A stretch of 64,000 nucleotides of DNA from Dugong dugon. Lineage: Eukaryota; Chordata; Mammalia; Sirenia; Dugongidae. Positions 12,056 through 23,100 of this stretch are shown piece by piece (positions within the stretch are counted from its first letter, which is position 1; each line of letters opens with the position of its first letter). Below the pieces are notes generated by a model that was given only the letters and a program-made list of their open reading frames with translations, was not told the DNA's origin and did no database searches. The position numbers and the translations under genes are program-made. The DNA is taken from the NCBI GenBank assembly GCA_030035585.1, contig CM057460.1, positions 222,787,711-222,851,710 on the forward strand, given 5' to 3'.

Positions 12056-12845
12056 TAATAAACCAAACCCTTTGCTGTCAAGCCAATTCCAATTCATAGG
12101 GACCTGACAGGACAGGACCTGACTGCCCTGTAGGGTTTCCAAGGCTGTAATCTTTTTTTTTTTTTTTTAATTGTGCTTTAGGCAAAAGATTACAGTGCAA
12201 ATTCGTTTCTCATTCAAAAATTTATACGTGAATTATTTTTTGACATTGGTTGCAATCCTTGCAATATGTCAGCACTCTCCCCCTTTCCCTTTATACCTCG
12301 GGTTCCCCGCGTCCATTTGTCCAGTTTTCCTGTCCCTTCCAGCTTTCTCATCTTTGCTTTCTGGCAGGTGTTGCCCATTTGGTCTCATATACTTGATTGA
12401 ACTAAGAAGCTTGTTCCTCACATGTGTTATTGTTTGTTTTATAGTTCTGTCTAATCTTTGGCTGAAAGGTGGATTTCGAGAGTGGCTTCAGTTCTGAGTT
12501 AGCAGGGAGTCCGGGGCCCATAGTCTAGGGGGTTCCTCTAGTCTCTGTCAGACCAGTGAGCCTGGTCATTTTTTGTGAATTCAATTTAAATTTTGTTCTG
12601 CATTTTTCTCCCACTCTGTCCAGGACCCTCTGTTGTGATCCCCATCAGAGCAGTAGGTGATGGTAGCCAGGCACCATCTAGTTCTTCTGGGTTCAGGCCA
12701 GTGGAGGCTGTGGTTCATGTGGCCAAGTCTGTAATCTTTACAGAAGCAGACCGCCACATCTTACTGCCACAGAGTGGCTGGTGGGTTTGAGCTGCTGACC
12801 TTTTGGTTAGCAGCCAAGCACTTTAACCACTGCACCACCAGTGCT
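12056..12845 (-). repeat. AfroSINE split by an L1 3' end
   Basis: The SINE tail side is 12056-12155 (AAACCAAACCCTTTGCTGTC onward) and its tRNA-like head side is 12729-12845 (ending GCACTTTAACCACTGCACC). CTGTAATCTTT is present at both edges (12145-12155 and 12729-12739), a perfect 11-base target duplication created by the L1. Confidence 0.9.
12156..12728 (-). mobile_element. L1 3' UTR fragment (afrotherian L1)
   Basis: A poly-T run starts it on the plus strand, so the poly-A tail lies on the left. Diagnostic blocks TCTAATCTTTGGCTGAAAGG, GTCTCTGTCAGACCAGTGAG and ACCCTCTGTTGTGATCCC recur in the copies at 23101 and 32349. Flanked by the 11-base duplication CTGTAATCTTT. Confidence 0.88.
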
Positions 12846-12849
12846 CCTT

Positions 12850-13676
12850 ACTAACCTAGTAATTGAATGCAAAGCACTTAAGCCACCCATTTGGTATTTT
12901 AAGTTGGTACCTCGGTTTCCTGCAAGATGGCAGACAAAGCTACCTGCAAAGTATTCTGCCCCCACACATCCAGAAGTGTTGCAGGAATCAAGCAAGCAGC
13001 GTTCCAAAGGCATTGCTGAGCTTGGTTGAATAAAAGGGAAGTCTCCAGACTCCCCTAAACAAATACGAAAGGGAAAGCCTCATGATTTTATGGGAGTTCA
13101 GGACAGGGCAGGGTCAGGCACTGAGGTTTCAGTAACCAGGGAGCAGGAAGGAGGTTTCAGGCTAGGGGGGACAGAAGACAAGGCCCCCGGCTGTGAGAGG
13201 AGCATAGTTGTAAGCGAGACTCCACATTGAACGTGCCCCTTCGAAGGCACGCTCGAGAAAGAATGTTCCAACAGTAAAAGGTGATGTCAAGGAAGCAGAT
13301 CTGGGGTTTGTATTTATATTAACCACATGATCTCAGAATCCATGCCAAGCATGTCTATAAACGGTGTGTCAGGCTGGGAACACCTGGCCACCTGGCAGAA
13401 GCCCTTCTAGAGGGCCACTCCCTTCACGTGGCCAAGTGGTTTCACGGAACATTGGTTCAAAAGACAAAATCCCCAGGAAGAATCTGCAGAAACAACAGAG
13501 AGCAAGAATGAACCACCAAGTATTTTTGCTAATATAACTGACTTTGGACAAAAGTGACCGAAGACACTTCAAAAGGAACTGAAAATATGAAAAAAGAATA
13601 AGATACGGCCATGATGTAGGATTGCAGTCTATGTAGATAATCTATGCACAATGTTGTGGTGCAGATTAAATGGACA
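12850..13676. other. Unique intergenic DNA
   Basis: Nothing recognised; no open frame above about 70 codons. Confidence 0.45.
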
Positions 13677-14065
13677 TTGTTGTTGTTAGTTGCTATGGAC
13701 TAACGACTCTGACTCATGGTGACCCCATGTACAGCAGAACAAAATGCTGCCCGGTCCTGCACCATCTTCATGATCATTGGCGTGCTCAAGTCCATTGTGG
13801 CCACGGTGTATTTGGAGTGCCTTCCAACCTAGAGGGCTCATCTTCCAGCATTATCTCAGACAATATTCTGTTGTGATCCATATGTTTTTCATTGGCTAAT
13901 TTTCAGAAGGAGACTGCCAGGCTTTTCTTCCTAGTCTGTCTGAGTTGACCACGGATGACCCTGCTGGTATGTGAAATGCTAGCGGCACAGCTTCCAGCAT
14001 TATAGCAACATGCAAGCCACCACAGTGCAACCAACTGACAGATGGGTGGTGTGAACAGATAGCAT
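13677..14065 (-). repeat. AFRO_LA-like composite element, full-length type
   Basis: Opens with the reversed (CAA)n tail (TTGTTGTTAGTTGCTATGG), then AACAAAATGCTGCCCGGTCC, TTCCAACCTAGAGGGCTCAT, GACAATATTCTGTTGTGATC, TGACCCTGCTGGTATGTGAA and CAACTGACAGATGGGTGG. Confidence 0.88.
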
Positions 14066-14144
14066 TATTGGCATTTTGCCAGGCGAGGAATCTTTAAGCC
14101 CAGAGAGTTCTGGGACTCATCAAGGGCCCTACATTTGTTACCTA

Positions 14145-14600
14145 TGGTCTTAGCTTCCCAGGGCTGCTGTACAAAGTATCGGAAAGCGAGTGGCTTTAAA
14201 CAACAGAATTTGATTCTCTCACAATGCTGGAGGCTAGGAGTTCAAAATCAGGGTGTCAGCAGGGCCATGCTCTCTCCAAAGGCTCCTGGAGTAAGATCTT
14301 TTCTTTTTCTTTCGGCTTCTAGCAACCCCAGGCATTCCTTGGCTTGCGGCAGTGTAACTCCAATCTCTGCCTCCGACTTCACGTGGCTGCCTTCCCTCTA
14401 TGTCTCTGTGTCTCTTCTACTCTCCTATAAGGACGCCACTTGTATTGCATTAGGACACTCCCTACTCCAGTACGACCTCATGTTAACCTAACTGATAACA
14501 TCTTCAAAGACCCTATTTCCCAAACAAGGTCATGTCCACATGTACCAGGGGTTAGAACTTCAATACACCTTTTTAGGGGGACACAATTCAATCTATAACA
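14145..14600 (-). repeat. MaLR-type solo LTR
   Basis: Reversed LTR: TTCCCAGGGCTGCTGTACAA at its 3' end, ACAATGCTGGAGGCTAGGAG in the middle, and GACACAATTCAATCTATAAC at its 5' end (reverse complement of the GTTATA...TTGAATTGTGTC start). Confidence 0.85.
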
Positions 14601-15040
14601 GGCACTCAGCTGAAGTTGAACCAGCTATGCCAAGAGATCTGACTACTCACACCCAACTCCCCTTACCAGCCGAGAACAAATATTTTTAAAGACATCTGAA
14701 ACAATTAAGAGCCTTATTCCCAAGGACATTTTTCCAAGACATCACTTCCATCAGATATGCTTTTAAAAGGCTGATCAGCATTATTTACTTCAAGAATAAA
14801 GCCATGGCTATTCATTTCTAAAAAATCATTAAAGCTACTCTGCAGTGAAAAATAAAACCTGCCCATCCCAGTCCTCCACCCTCGATGCTTGTCAGAGGCC
14901 CCAGATGACCACATTGTTTTGTTCTTTCAAACACAGTGATCCACCATGCTTGAGGTGAAAGTGGTCTTCTTTTTTTTTTTTTTTTAATTGATCTAATAAG
15001 TTATACAAACTTGAAATGACAGAAAAAGATGTGATCTAGG
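14601..15040. other. Unique intergenic DNA
   Basis: No gene. A 14-16-base poly-T run lies near 14970-14986. Confidence 0.4.
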
Positions 15041-15044
15041 TGAA

Positions 15045-15434
15045 GATCTGTTGTTGTCAGAGGTATATTTTCAAGCCTTGAAATCCAATGGAATTCGTCC
15101 TGCTGGGTCTTGGACTTGCTTGGGACATGGGACCCCTTTTGTTCTCTCCAATCTCTCCCTTTGGGAAGAAGAATGTCTATCCCATGCCTGTATTTTGGAA
15201 GCAGATATCTTGTATTCTAGGTTTCACAGGTCCATGGATGGAGAGGTATTTTGTCCCAGAGGGAACACACCCAGAGCCTCACCCATCCCGCTTTAAATGA
15301 TTCACAAGAATGAATGAGATTTTGGACTTAGAGTGGATGCTGGAATGGGTTAATCTTTTGGAGATGTTAGGCTGGGTGAATGTATTTTCATGTGAGAAGG
15401 ACACGAATTTTAGAGGAAGGGCCAGAGGGTGGAC
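15045..15434 (+). mobile_element. MaLR internal sequence remnant, 3' end
   Basis: Resembles the 3' end of MST/THE1-type MaLR internal DNA: GGACTTGCTTGGGACATGGG, CCATGCCTGTATTTTGGAAG, GAGATTTTGGACTTAGAGTG, GAGAAGGACACGAATTTTAG, ending in a purine-rich GAGGAAGGGCCAGAGGGTGG directly at the LTR. No open frame survives; MaLR elements carry no env. Confidence 0.75.
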
Positions 15435-15867
15435 TGTTATGGATGGAACTGTGCACCCCCCAAAAAAGATGTATTGAAGTCCTAACTCCCAGCACCTGTG
15501 CATATGATCTTGTTTTGAAATAGCATCTTTGCAGATGTCATTAGTTAATATGATATAATTCTGGAGCAGAGTAGGTGCTAATACAATATGACTGGTGTCC
15601 TTATAAGAGAAGAGTGACAGACACAGAGGAAAGACAGCCACGTGACAATGGAGGTGGGGATTAGAGTGATATATCTACAAGCCAAAGAATCGCTGGCCAT
15701 CCCCAGAAGCTAGGAGAGAGACAAGGAACAGATTTTCCCTCAGAGCCTCAGAAGGAATCAACATGGCCGACACCCTGATTTCACACTGCCGGCTTCCAAA
15801 ACTGTGGAACAATAAATTCCACCCAGTTTGTGGTACTTTGTTACAGCAGCTCTAAGAAACTAATACA
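15435..15867 (+). repeat. MaLR 3' LTR
   Basis: Begins TGTTATGGATGGAACTGTGC and ends GAAACTAATACA. Contains GGTGTCCTTATAAGAGAAGA, CAAGCCAAAGAATCGCTGG and an AATAAA polyadenylation signal (AACAATAAATTCC). It is contiguous with the internal remnant, so it is a 3' LTR rather than a solo one. Confidence 0.85.
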
Positions 15868-15892
15868 GATTTTGGTTTACTCTGTGTGTATT

Positions 15893-16064
15893 TGGGAGCC
15901 CTGGTAGCACAGTAGTTAAGAGCTTGGCTGTTAACCAAAAGGTCAGCAGTTCGAATCCACCAGGTAGTCCTTGGAAACCCTATGGGGCAGTTCTACCCTG
16001 TCCTATAGGGTCACTATGAGTCAGAATTGACTTGATGGCAATGGGTTGGGTTTGGTTTTTGGTC
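15893..16064 (+). repeat. AfroSINE, full length
   Basis: Head GGGAGCCCTGGTAGCACAG, box B GCAGTTCGAATCCACC, tail TCACTATGAGTCAGAATTGA, then GGTTGGGTTTGGTTTTTGG. Inserted just after the MaLR LTR. Confidence 0.95.
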
Positions 16065-16545
16065 CTGAGGAAACCCAGAAAAGGGGTTGCTCACTGAGGG
16101 GGGGGGCAGGTAGGAGAGGTGGGGCCAAATGAACCAGGTGGGGTTCATCCTTGCCTTCCTCCCTCCAGCTACAAGAAGACAAAGACTTGAGCAAGCCCTG
16201 GGGGGAGCCAGATGGGCCAATGGATTTAACAAATGTTGTATGTGGCACTCGCTACGGGCTAGGCATGTTGGTTTGTTTATCTCTTTGGTTGTTGTTTGTT
16301 GATTTGACAAATGTATATTGAGCACCTGCTGGGAGTCAGGTATGGGGCTGGTGCTGGTGGAGTAACACGGAGCAAAATTATCTCATGGATGTACATGCAT
16401 CAGAGGAGCCAGATATTAATGAACAACTGTATAAACTGAAAAAGCTGAGGGAGGCCAGAGTGGCGAGGGGCAGAGCTGAGCCAAAGTGGAGAGGGTGCCG
16501 GCTTGGGCAGGACCTTGGTGAGCCTTCCTACAGCAGAGGAAGGAG
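16065..16545. other. Unique intergenic DNA
   Basis: No gene recognised. 16268-16520 has the style of an old MIR/L2 remnant (TGAGCACCTGCTGGGAGTCA) but is too diverged to name. Confidence 0.35.
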
Positions 16546-16744
16546 TCCCTGGGTGTGCAAATGGTTAATGTACTCAGCTGCTAACCAAAAGGTTGGAGGT
16601 TTGAATCCACCCAGAGGTGCCTCAGAAGAAAGGCCTGGCCATCTACTTTCAAAAAATCAGCTATTGAAAACCCTATGGAGCGCAGTTTCACTCTGACACA
16701 CATAGGGTGGCCATGAATCAGAGTTAACTCGATGGAAACTGGCT
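16546..16744 (+). repeat. AfroSINE (CACCCAG subfamily)
   Basis: Head GGAGTCCCTGGGTGTGCAAA, box B GGTTTGAATCCACCC, AAGAAAGGCCTGGCCATC, tail CCATGAATCAGAGTTAACTC. Confidence 0.93.
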
Positions 16745-16806
16745 GGTTGGTTGGTTGGCTGGTCGGTTGGTTGGCTGGTCGGTTGGTTGGTGGCTGGTTG
16801 GTAGCT
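16741..16806 (+). repeat. (GGTT)n/(GGCT)n simple repeat
   Basis: Expanded TGGTTGG/CTGG tetranucleotide array grown from the 3' tail of the SINE just before it. Confidence 0.95.
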
Positions 16807-17071
16807 ACAGCCCCAAAGTCAGGTCTCTGGCTACACGTTGCAGGATGTACTTAACACCTGTGCCCAGGAGTCCTGCTCGTTCAAGCACTCCAGGGCAGGG
16901 TGGGGTCTGTTGTTCGGGACTAGATGCCCCCCTCTCTCTCTTCCTTGGCTTACTTCAGCCCACTGAGGCCAGTCTTTCTGCAATGCAGACGTGATCACTC
17001 CACTCCCCAGCTTTGTGGCTTCAGAGTACTCACATAGCAGAGCTCCAAGTCCACAATCTGAAAAACAATGC

Positions 17072-17590
17072 TGTCTTAGTTATCTAGTGCTGCTATAACA
17101 GAGATACCAAAAGTGGGTGGCTTTAACAAACGGAAGTTTATTCTCTCAAGTTTACTGGGCTATAAGTCCAAATTCAGGGCATCAGCTCCAGAGAAAGTCT
17201 TTCTCTCTGTTGCCTCTGAAGGAAGGTCCTTGTCATCAATCTTCCTCTGGTCTAGGAGCTTCTCAGCTCAGGGATCCTGAGTCCAAAGGATGCGCTCAGC
17301 TCCTGGCACTACTTTCTTGATGGTATTAAGTCTCTCTGTCTCTCTGTTCACTTCTCTCTATTATATCTCAAAAGAGATTGACTTAAAACACAACCTAATC
17401 TTATAGATTGAGTCCTGCCTCATTAACATAACTGCCACTAATCCCACCTCATCAACATCATAGAGATAGGATTTACAACACATAGGAAAATCACATCTGA
17501 TGACAAAATGGTAGAAAATCACACAATACTGGGAATCATGGCCTAGCCAAGTTGATAGACATTTTTGGGAGACACAATTCAATTCATGAT
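17072..17590 (-). repeat. Solo LTR (MaLR-like, ATGGATTGAATTGTG family)
   Basis: Reversed copy of the LTR seen cleanly at 41382-41866: TGTCTTAGTTATCTAGTGCT at one end, AAAAGAGATTGACTTAAAAC in the middle, GAGACACAATTCAATTCATG at the other. Confidence 0.85.
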
Positions 17591-17785
17591 GAACACCAAG
17601 CTCTCCTTTCCAATTTTCCCCTGGCCTCTGCTCAGCTTAGGCCCACCACGGCCACATCCAGCCTCTGCAGAAGCCTTCTTGGACCCTAGACTTGCCCGGT
17701 GGTTCAACATCACCCATGTAGCCCTCTGTGCTGTAGCTCATCTCCCTTTCTTCTCCACCTGAAAAACATCTCTTCACCTGTATGC

Positions 17786-18214
17786 ATGTCCTAGGCCTGC
17801 TGTAACAAACTACAACAACAGAAATTTATCCTTTCACAGTTCTGGAGTTCACAAGTCCTAAACCAGGGCATCATCAGGGCCATGCTCCCGCCAAAGGCTC
17901 TAGGGGAAGAGCCTTCTTTGCCTCTTCCAGCTTCTGGTGGCAGCCTTGGCGTTCCTTGGTTTTTAGATGCATCACTCCAACTTCTGTCCCCATCATTACA
18001 TGGCCATCTTCTTGCATGTCTGTGTCTCTGTGTCCAAATTTCCCTCTTCTTATAAGGACATCAGTCATTGGATTAGTACCCACTGTAATCCAGTTGGACC
18101 TCATCTTAGCTTGATTACATCTGCAAAGACCCTATTTGCACACAAGGTCACATTCACAGGTATGGGGCCTAGGATTTGAATATAACTTTTAGGGGACATA
18201 ATTCACTCCATTGT
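17786..18214 (-). repeat. MaLR-type solo LTR
   Basis: Reversed LTR: TCCTAGGCCTGCTGTAACAA, CAGTTCTGGAGTTCACAAG, CTTATAAGGACATCAGTCAT, and AGGGGACATAATTCACTCC at its 5' end. Confidence 0.82.
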
Positions 18215-18317
18215 ATCTCCCTTTAAGAATCAGATCAGAGCACTCCCTTGAGAGGGAGTGTCAATTATAAAGACCTCAAACTCCAGGTGAGAGTGCCTGG
18301 GTTCAAATTTTGGCTAC

Positions 18318-18481
18318 TGTAACCTTAAACTTACTGCCATTGAGTCAATTCTGACCCATAGCGACCCTACTGGACAGAGTAGAACTGCCCCATAGGATTT
18401 CCAAGGTGCGGCTGGTGGATTCTAACTGCCGACCTTTTGATTAGCAGCCAAACGCTTAACTGTGGCACCACCAGGGCTCCC
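18318..18481 (-). repeat. AfroSINE
   Basis: Reversed: AAACTTACTGCCATTGAGTC, GACCCATAGCGACCCTACTG, ending in CACCACCAGGGCTCCC. Confidence 0.92.
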
Positions 18482-18640
18482 TGTGACTTTAGGCAAGTTA
18501 TCTGAATCTTTCTGTGCCTTACTTTCCTCATCTGCAAAATGAGATTGATGAGAGAACTCACCGCTTAATAAACGCATGTGAAATTGTAGGGCTTGGCACC
18601 TGGTGGACTTCCAGGGGGCTTTGGCTATGTCATCAATTCT
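18482..18640 (+). repeat. MIR-like SINE 3' part
   Basis: GACTTTAGGCAAGTTATCTG, CCTTACTTTCCTCATCTGCA and AAAATGAGATTGATGAGAG match the MIR 3' region; the AfroSINE sits directly upstream and probably interrupts it. Confidence 0.75.
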
Positions 18641-18939
18641 CTCGATCTCTCTTGGAACCTCCCACAGGATAGGTGATAATGGTCATCCCATTGTTGGGTC
18701 TGTGTCGCCTTCCTCGTTAGACCAGGAAACCCTTGTCCTGTCAGCTTTGTATTCCGGCACAGAATAGGGAATGGGTCACATGGTTCGGGCTCAATCAGGG
18801 ACGATTACCCAATAAGCAAGGTAAGCATGTGCTCAGGATATCAACAAAACAGGGGCACCAGTGGTCCACAGCAAAGACCCATAGATGCCAAGCAGACAGA
18901 ATACAAGGAAAAGTGAGTGCCGCAGTGGAAGGGAACTGG

Positions 18940-21900
18940 CAGGGCACTAAATTTTATAAATTTTGTAACAATTATATTTTCCTTTTCATTTTGGACTGAT
19001 TGCATATAACCTCACATTCAGTGCTCTCTCGCTGACCACAAAAGAACGTGCCAGTGGCACTATAATCACGTGACTCGTGGCGTATCTGGGCCTCAACAAA
19101 GTGAATCAAATGCGTCTTCAGATTGAGCACACCCTCGTATTTGTATCGTGCTCTTTGCAATCTCTCTCACCCCCACTGGCTATCAGCAGTAGTCCAACGA
19201 ACAATGAAGTTGCAGCATCAAAGGACGGAAGGTGAGTGCGCAAGATTTTAAGTATTATTTCAAGACAAAAAACACTTGTGGAGATCTGCAAAGGGCCCAC
19301 CAACAAACATCCTACGGCAAAAGAAATTATTTCTGACAGCCTTCTAAGTACTACTTCTTTTGACTATCTCGGACCTGAAGAACAAAATTACACACTCCAA
19401 ATCAATTTTTTTTTTACTCACTAATTTTCAAATATAAATTTTTGTGTTAACGTCCAAAATTCAAATGTAAATTTTATTTTATAAATTTTACTTGTTTTAT
19501 AAATTGTATTTATTTTCAATTATTCAAATTTATTTGTTAAGGTAGAACCAAATTTAAAAAGTAACATAATTTTATATCCAGGTAAAATGAAACGGCACCA
19601 ACTAAACTGGCTGCAAAAATGAAAGCTCGCAGAAGATTAAGAACAGGGTTTGTGAATCCCTAAAGACAATTCTAAAATTTAACTTTCTTTTTAAAACACA
19701 GTGAATCAGAAGAGACTTCTTCCATTGAACACTCAAGTTTAATAGGTGTGAATCGTCATACTAGTACTGCTAATGCAGAAATTACTAATAGCAATGATAA
19801 TATAACAGAATTTGCTCCAAACTCTGTATCCAGTGCTCTCTGAAGTTAAAAAAAAAAAAAAAAACTGGTGTAGAAAGTGAAACTATTTTAGACTCTGACA
19901 TGATCACATCTGCAGATCCTATAAGTAGCAGAAATACAGATCCTGCTTTGTGGAATAATTTTTCTTCTAATGATGTAAATTATCGGATGGAAAGAGGGCC
20001 AAATGATTGTCAACATCACAGGGGACCATTTGAAAATTCGTGTTGAAAATTTCTGGATGGTAAACAAACAAGATTCGGTAGCCAGAATATATTTCTGGGC
20101 TGCAAAGCAAATGGTGAAAATTATAAAAGGGAGTGGCTACAGTACTCTCCATCAGTTGGCTCTGTATATTGTTTTGTTTGCAAAATATTCAGTTCTAAAT
20201 CATTTTAGTCTTGATTTTCTACACATGGACTTAGAGATTGGTGCAACTCAAACATGACTGATAAACACGAAAACAGTTCAGTTCACAAAGATTGTATGTT
20301 GTCATATTAAAACCCAAGACATGGTTGTTTAACTCATGAACTGAAACACAAATTAATGAAGAGGGTCAGTACTGGAAAGCTGTCTTACAATGTGTTGTTG
20401 CTGTCATTATAACAATCGCTGAAGGTGGACTATCTTTTTGAGGAAGAAATTAACTCTTTGGGTCTCCACAAAATGAAGGTTTTTTGGGTTTACTTGAACT
20501 TGCTGCTCAATTTGATCCATTTTTAGCAGGTCACATCTCAAGATATGGTAACACAGGAAAGGGCAACCCATCGTATGTCTAAAACAACACGTGAAGAATT
20601 AATAAACTTAATAAGTGATAAAGTTCGATCAACTATTTTCAGTGAAATAAGTATAGCCCGATATTTAAATTTGTAGATTCCACTCCTGATCCTTCTCGTA
20701 CAGATCAGCTAAGTATTGTTTTAAGGTATGTATCTCCAACAGACGGAAAACCTGTCAAGGGATTTATCACATTTACTAGCTTAAAAAGTCATATCGATGA
20801 AGAAATTGCAAATTAAGTACTTCACTATTTATATGAAGCTTGCAAAATTTATTTTTCTACCTGCAGAGAGCAGTCCTATGATAGTGCTGCCAATATGTCA
20901 GGGCATTATAAAGGCATGCAACAGAAAATTTTAGAACATAGTGAATATGCCATTTGCATACCAAGTGCTGGGAACTCAATCTTGTAGGACAGAGCACAGT
21001 AGATTGTTGGCCAGAAGTAGCTGACTTTTTTTCCTACTGTTCAGTTACTCTACATATTTTTTGCACCTCTATTCACTGATGGGCAGTTCTTAAAACATGT
21101 TTAGGCAACAATCGACTATTAAAATGTCTTTATAATGCATGCTGGGAAGCACATGCTCTAGCAATGAGTGCGATCCTGGAATAATGCAAACACTAGAGTA
21201 TGTATTTATGTTGGTCATGTGAAATGATACACTGCAGCATTTTTATCGGACAAGTCACGCTCTCCCAAGATTCAGAAGTAAATTTAAAGACACAGAGAGA
21301 TGTCTATGAGTCATTAACAGAGTATTTACATAATTTAAGAGAAGCTTTTGAAAAATTTGAAAATGCAATAAAACAAATACTGCCAAATACTGATTATCAA
21401 GCAGTTCACTGTAGCAAATGCATTAGAAAGAAACAAGTAAATGACAGAAGTGCTCCAGAAGTATCACTGAGTGCCAGAGATCAATTTCATATAATCACAC
21501 TTTACACCATCATTGACACAGTTGAATCTTGCATGAAAAGAAGGGTGACAGTGTATGAAGTTCTTTCAAATAGATTTTTCTTCTTAAACAATATGGATAT
21601 ACCTGATGAAGAATGCATGAAGGCATCCAAGAAATTAGTGCAGGCTTATCCCGATGACTTAAATACAAAACTATGGAGAAGTGCTAAGTTTACAGATTCA
21701 GGAAAGACAAATTTTACTCATGTAGGCATGTATGATTTCGTAATAGAAGGTAAAATACAATGCGTACTTCCCAATGTTGAAATTGCTTTACACATATTCC
21801 TAACTATAATGATCACACACTGCACAATAGAATGCTCATTAAAAACCCTCAGCATACAACAGTGATTCAAGAAAGACTCGATTAATTATCCTTATTACAT

Positions 21901-22315
21901 ACGGAAGTAGGTGTTGTTCCGCAGCTTAATTGTGATGAAATCACTGAAGAATTTGGAAGGGCAAAGAATAGAAAGAAATGTTTTTAATTATTACATGTTA
22001 GAGATGAAAGATCTATCAAAAATAAAATATAGTAATTTGTTTTAATATTTGTTTTCTGATCATTAAATTTTCTTTTATCTCATATTTTCATTTGTTCATT
22101 TATAATTATAGCATTTATTATGAAACAAGCATCAAAACTGAAGTATGAGCCATTTAAAGCAAAATTGGTGAAAGTCAATTTTTCTTTGTGGGAGATCAAC
22201 AGAATTTTACATTGACTGTTGAAACAGCTAAGTTCACTGTCACTTTCTTTGTTGTAAAATATGTGAATTTTTTTTTGTAGAAAATGTGGTATATAGTAAA
22301 AATCTTAGTACCCTG
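18940..22315 (+). mobile_element. Decayed hAT transposon, ZMYM1-like, with candidate terminal inverted repeats
   Basis: The left end CAGGGCACTAAATTTTATA and the reverse complement of the right end, CAGGGTACTAAGATTTTTA, agree at 14 or more of 16 leading positions and start with the CAGGG typical of hAT termini. Between them is a broken transposase frame starting at 19587. I could not find a matching 8-base target duplication (flanks GGAACTGG and CATCCACT), so the ends are provisional. The element is about 3.4 kb, A/T-rich and rich in stops. It lacks open coding capacity. Confidence 0.6.
19587..21990 (+). pseudogene. Transposase pseudogene, hAT superfamily (ZMYM1/DUF4371-like)
   Basis: Pieces in the three plus frames line up in family order. 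An N-terminal MKRHQLNWLQK at 19587 precedes a TTF-type zinc finger at 20126-20195 (KREWLQYSPSVGSVYCFVCK, with the paired Cys). Next come a conserved GFLGLLELAAQFDP near 20480, the catalytic Asp block DSTPDPSRTDQLSIVLRYV at 20674-20730, and the hAT motif SYDSAANMSGHYKG at 20872-20914. A helical insertion is open for 221 codons (21200-21865), and a C-terminal dimerisation remnant follows (LTIMITHCTIECSLKTLS to GVVPQLNCDEITEEFGRAKN, about 21800-21985). At least ten stops and several frame changes separate these. AG acceptors at 19578-19580 and 19699-19701 just before two of the pieces suggest the original gene had introns. Not a host gene: the open 221-codon piece alone lacks the catalytic blocks. 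Confidence 0.8.
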
Positions 22316-22382
22316 CATCCACTGAAAATTTTATAATCCAGTTCATCTCATTCTCCTAAAATGGCATACACCACTTTTGTGT

Positions 22383-22545
22383 TCAAAAACCAAACCCACT
22401 GCCGTGGAGTCGATTCTGACTCATAGTGACCCTATAGGACAGAGTAGAACTGCCCCATACAGTTTCCAAGGAGCAGCTGGTGGATTCCAACTGCCAACCT
22501 TCTGGTTAGTAGCCAAACTCTTAACCACTGCACCACCAGGGCTCC
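22383..22545 (-). repeat. AfroSINE, full length
   Basis: Reversed: AAAACCAAACCCACTGCCGT, CGATTCTGACTCATAGTGAC, ending CCACTGCACCACCAGGGCTC. It lies just outside the right candidate end of the hAT element. Confidence 0.95.
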
Positions 22546-22594
22546 AATTGCTATTATAGTTGCATTAAAAAAGAGGTTACCTCAGGGATAGCTA

Positions 22595-22595
22595 A

Positions 22596-22654
<59 letters not shown>
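22595..22654. repeat. (CA)n microsatellite with (TA)n end
   Basis: About 25 uninterrupted CA units followed by five TA units; likely length-polymorphic. Confidence 0.98.
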
Positions 22655-22655
<1 letters not shown>

Positions 22656-23088
22656 ACTCACATATCCTGTTCGAATGCGTAAGCAGAGGAGGGGGCACCA
22701 CAGGTTATCATCACAGGTTATCAGTGTTTAGGGCCCTCACATGCCTTAATCTGGCCCTGGCCTCAATAGATGTTTGTTGGATGAATGAATGAATGAATGC
22801 AAGCAGTAAGAACGGACAAGCTGTGATCAAGTGAAAATCAAGTAAGCTGTGGTTGGAGGCCCAGATTTCAAGTTGCCCTGTTGGTGCAGAATCTTGACTT
22901 CCTCCTGCCTCTGACTCAGGAAGGGGAGGAGTAGGCAGGGAATTAGTGGATTAGATGGAAACAACCTCCTGAGGAGAATTTCTGTGTTTTCCATCTCCTG
23001 GCCGGGCCTCGGAGCCAGCACCCCTGAATAACAGGTTGTGGGGTTTACATTAACTTTACCCAAAGAATTTGGTCTTTTGCTCTTGGTT
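22655..23088. other. Unique intergenic DNA
   Basis: Nothing recognised apart from a short (GAAT)n run at about 22782-22799. Confidence 0.4.
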
Positions 23089-23100
23089 CCTGAGGCATAA

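Noticed and set aside
14145-15867. A provirus with two LTRs (14145-14600 and 15435-15867)
   Set aside because: The left LTR is in the opposite orientation to the right one and to the internal remnant, so they are separate insertions.
21200-21865. 221-codon open frame taken as a host gene
   Set aside because: It aligns with the middle of a hAT transposase whose flanking parts are broken by stops, so it is a surviving stretch of a dead transposon.
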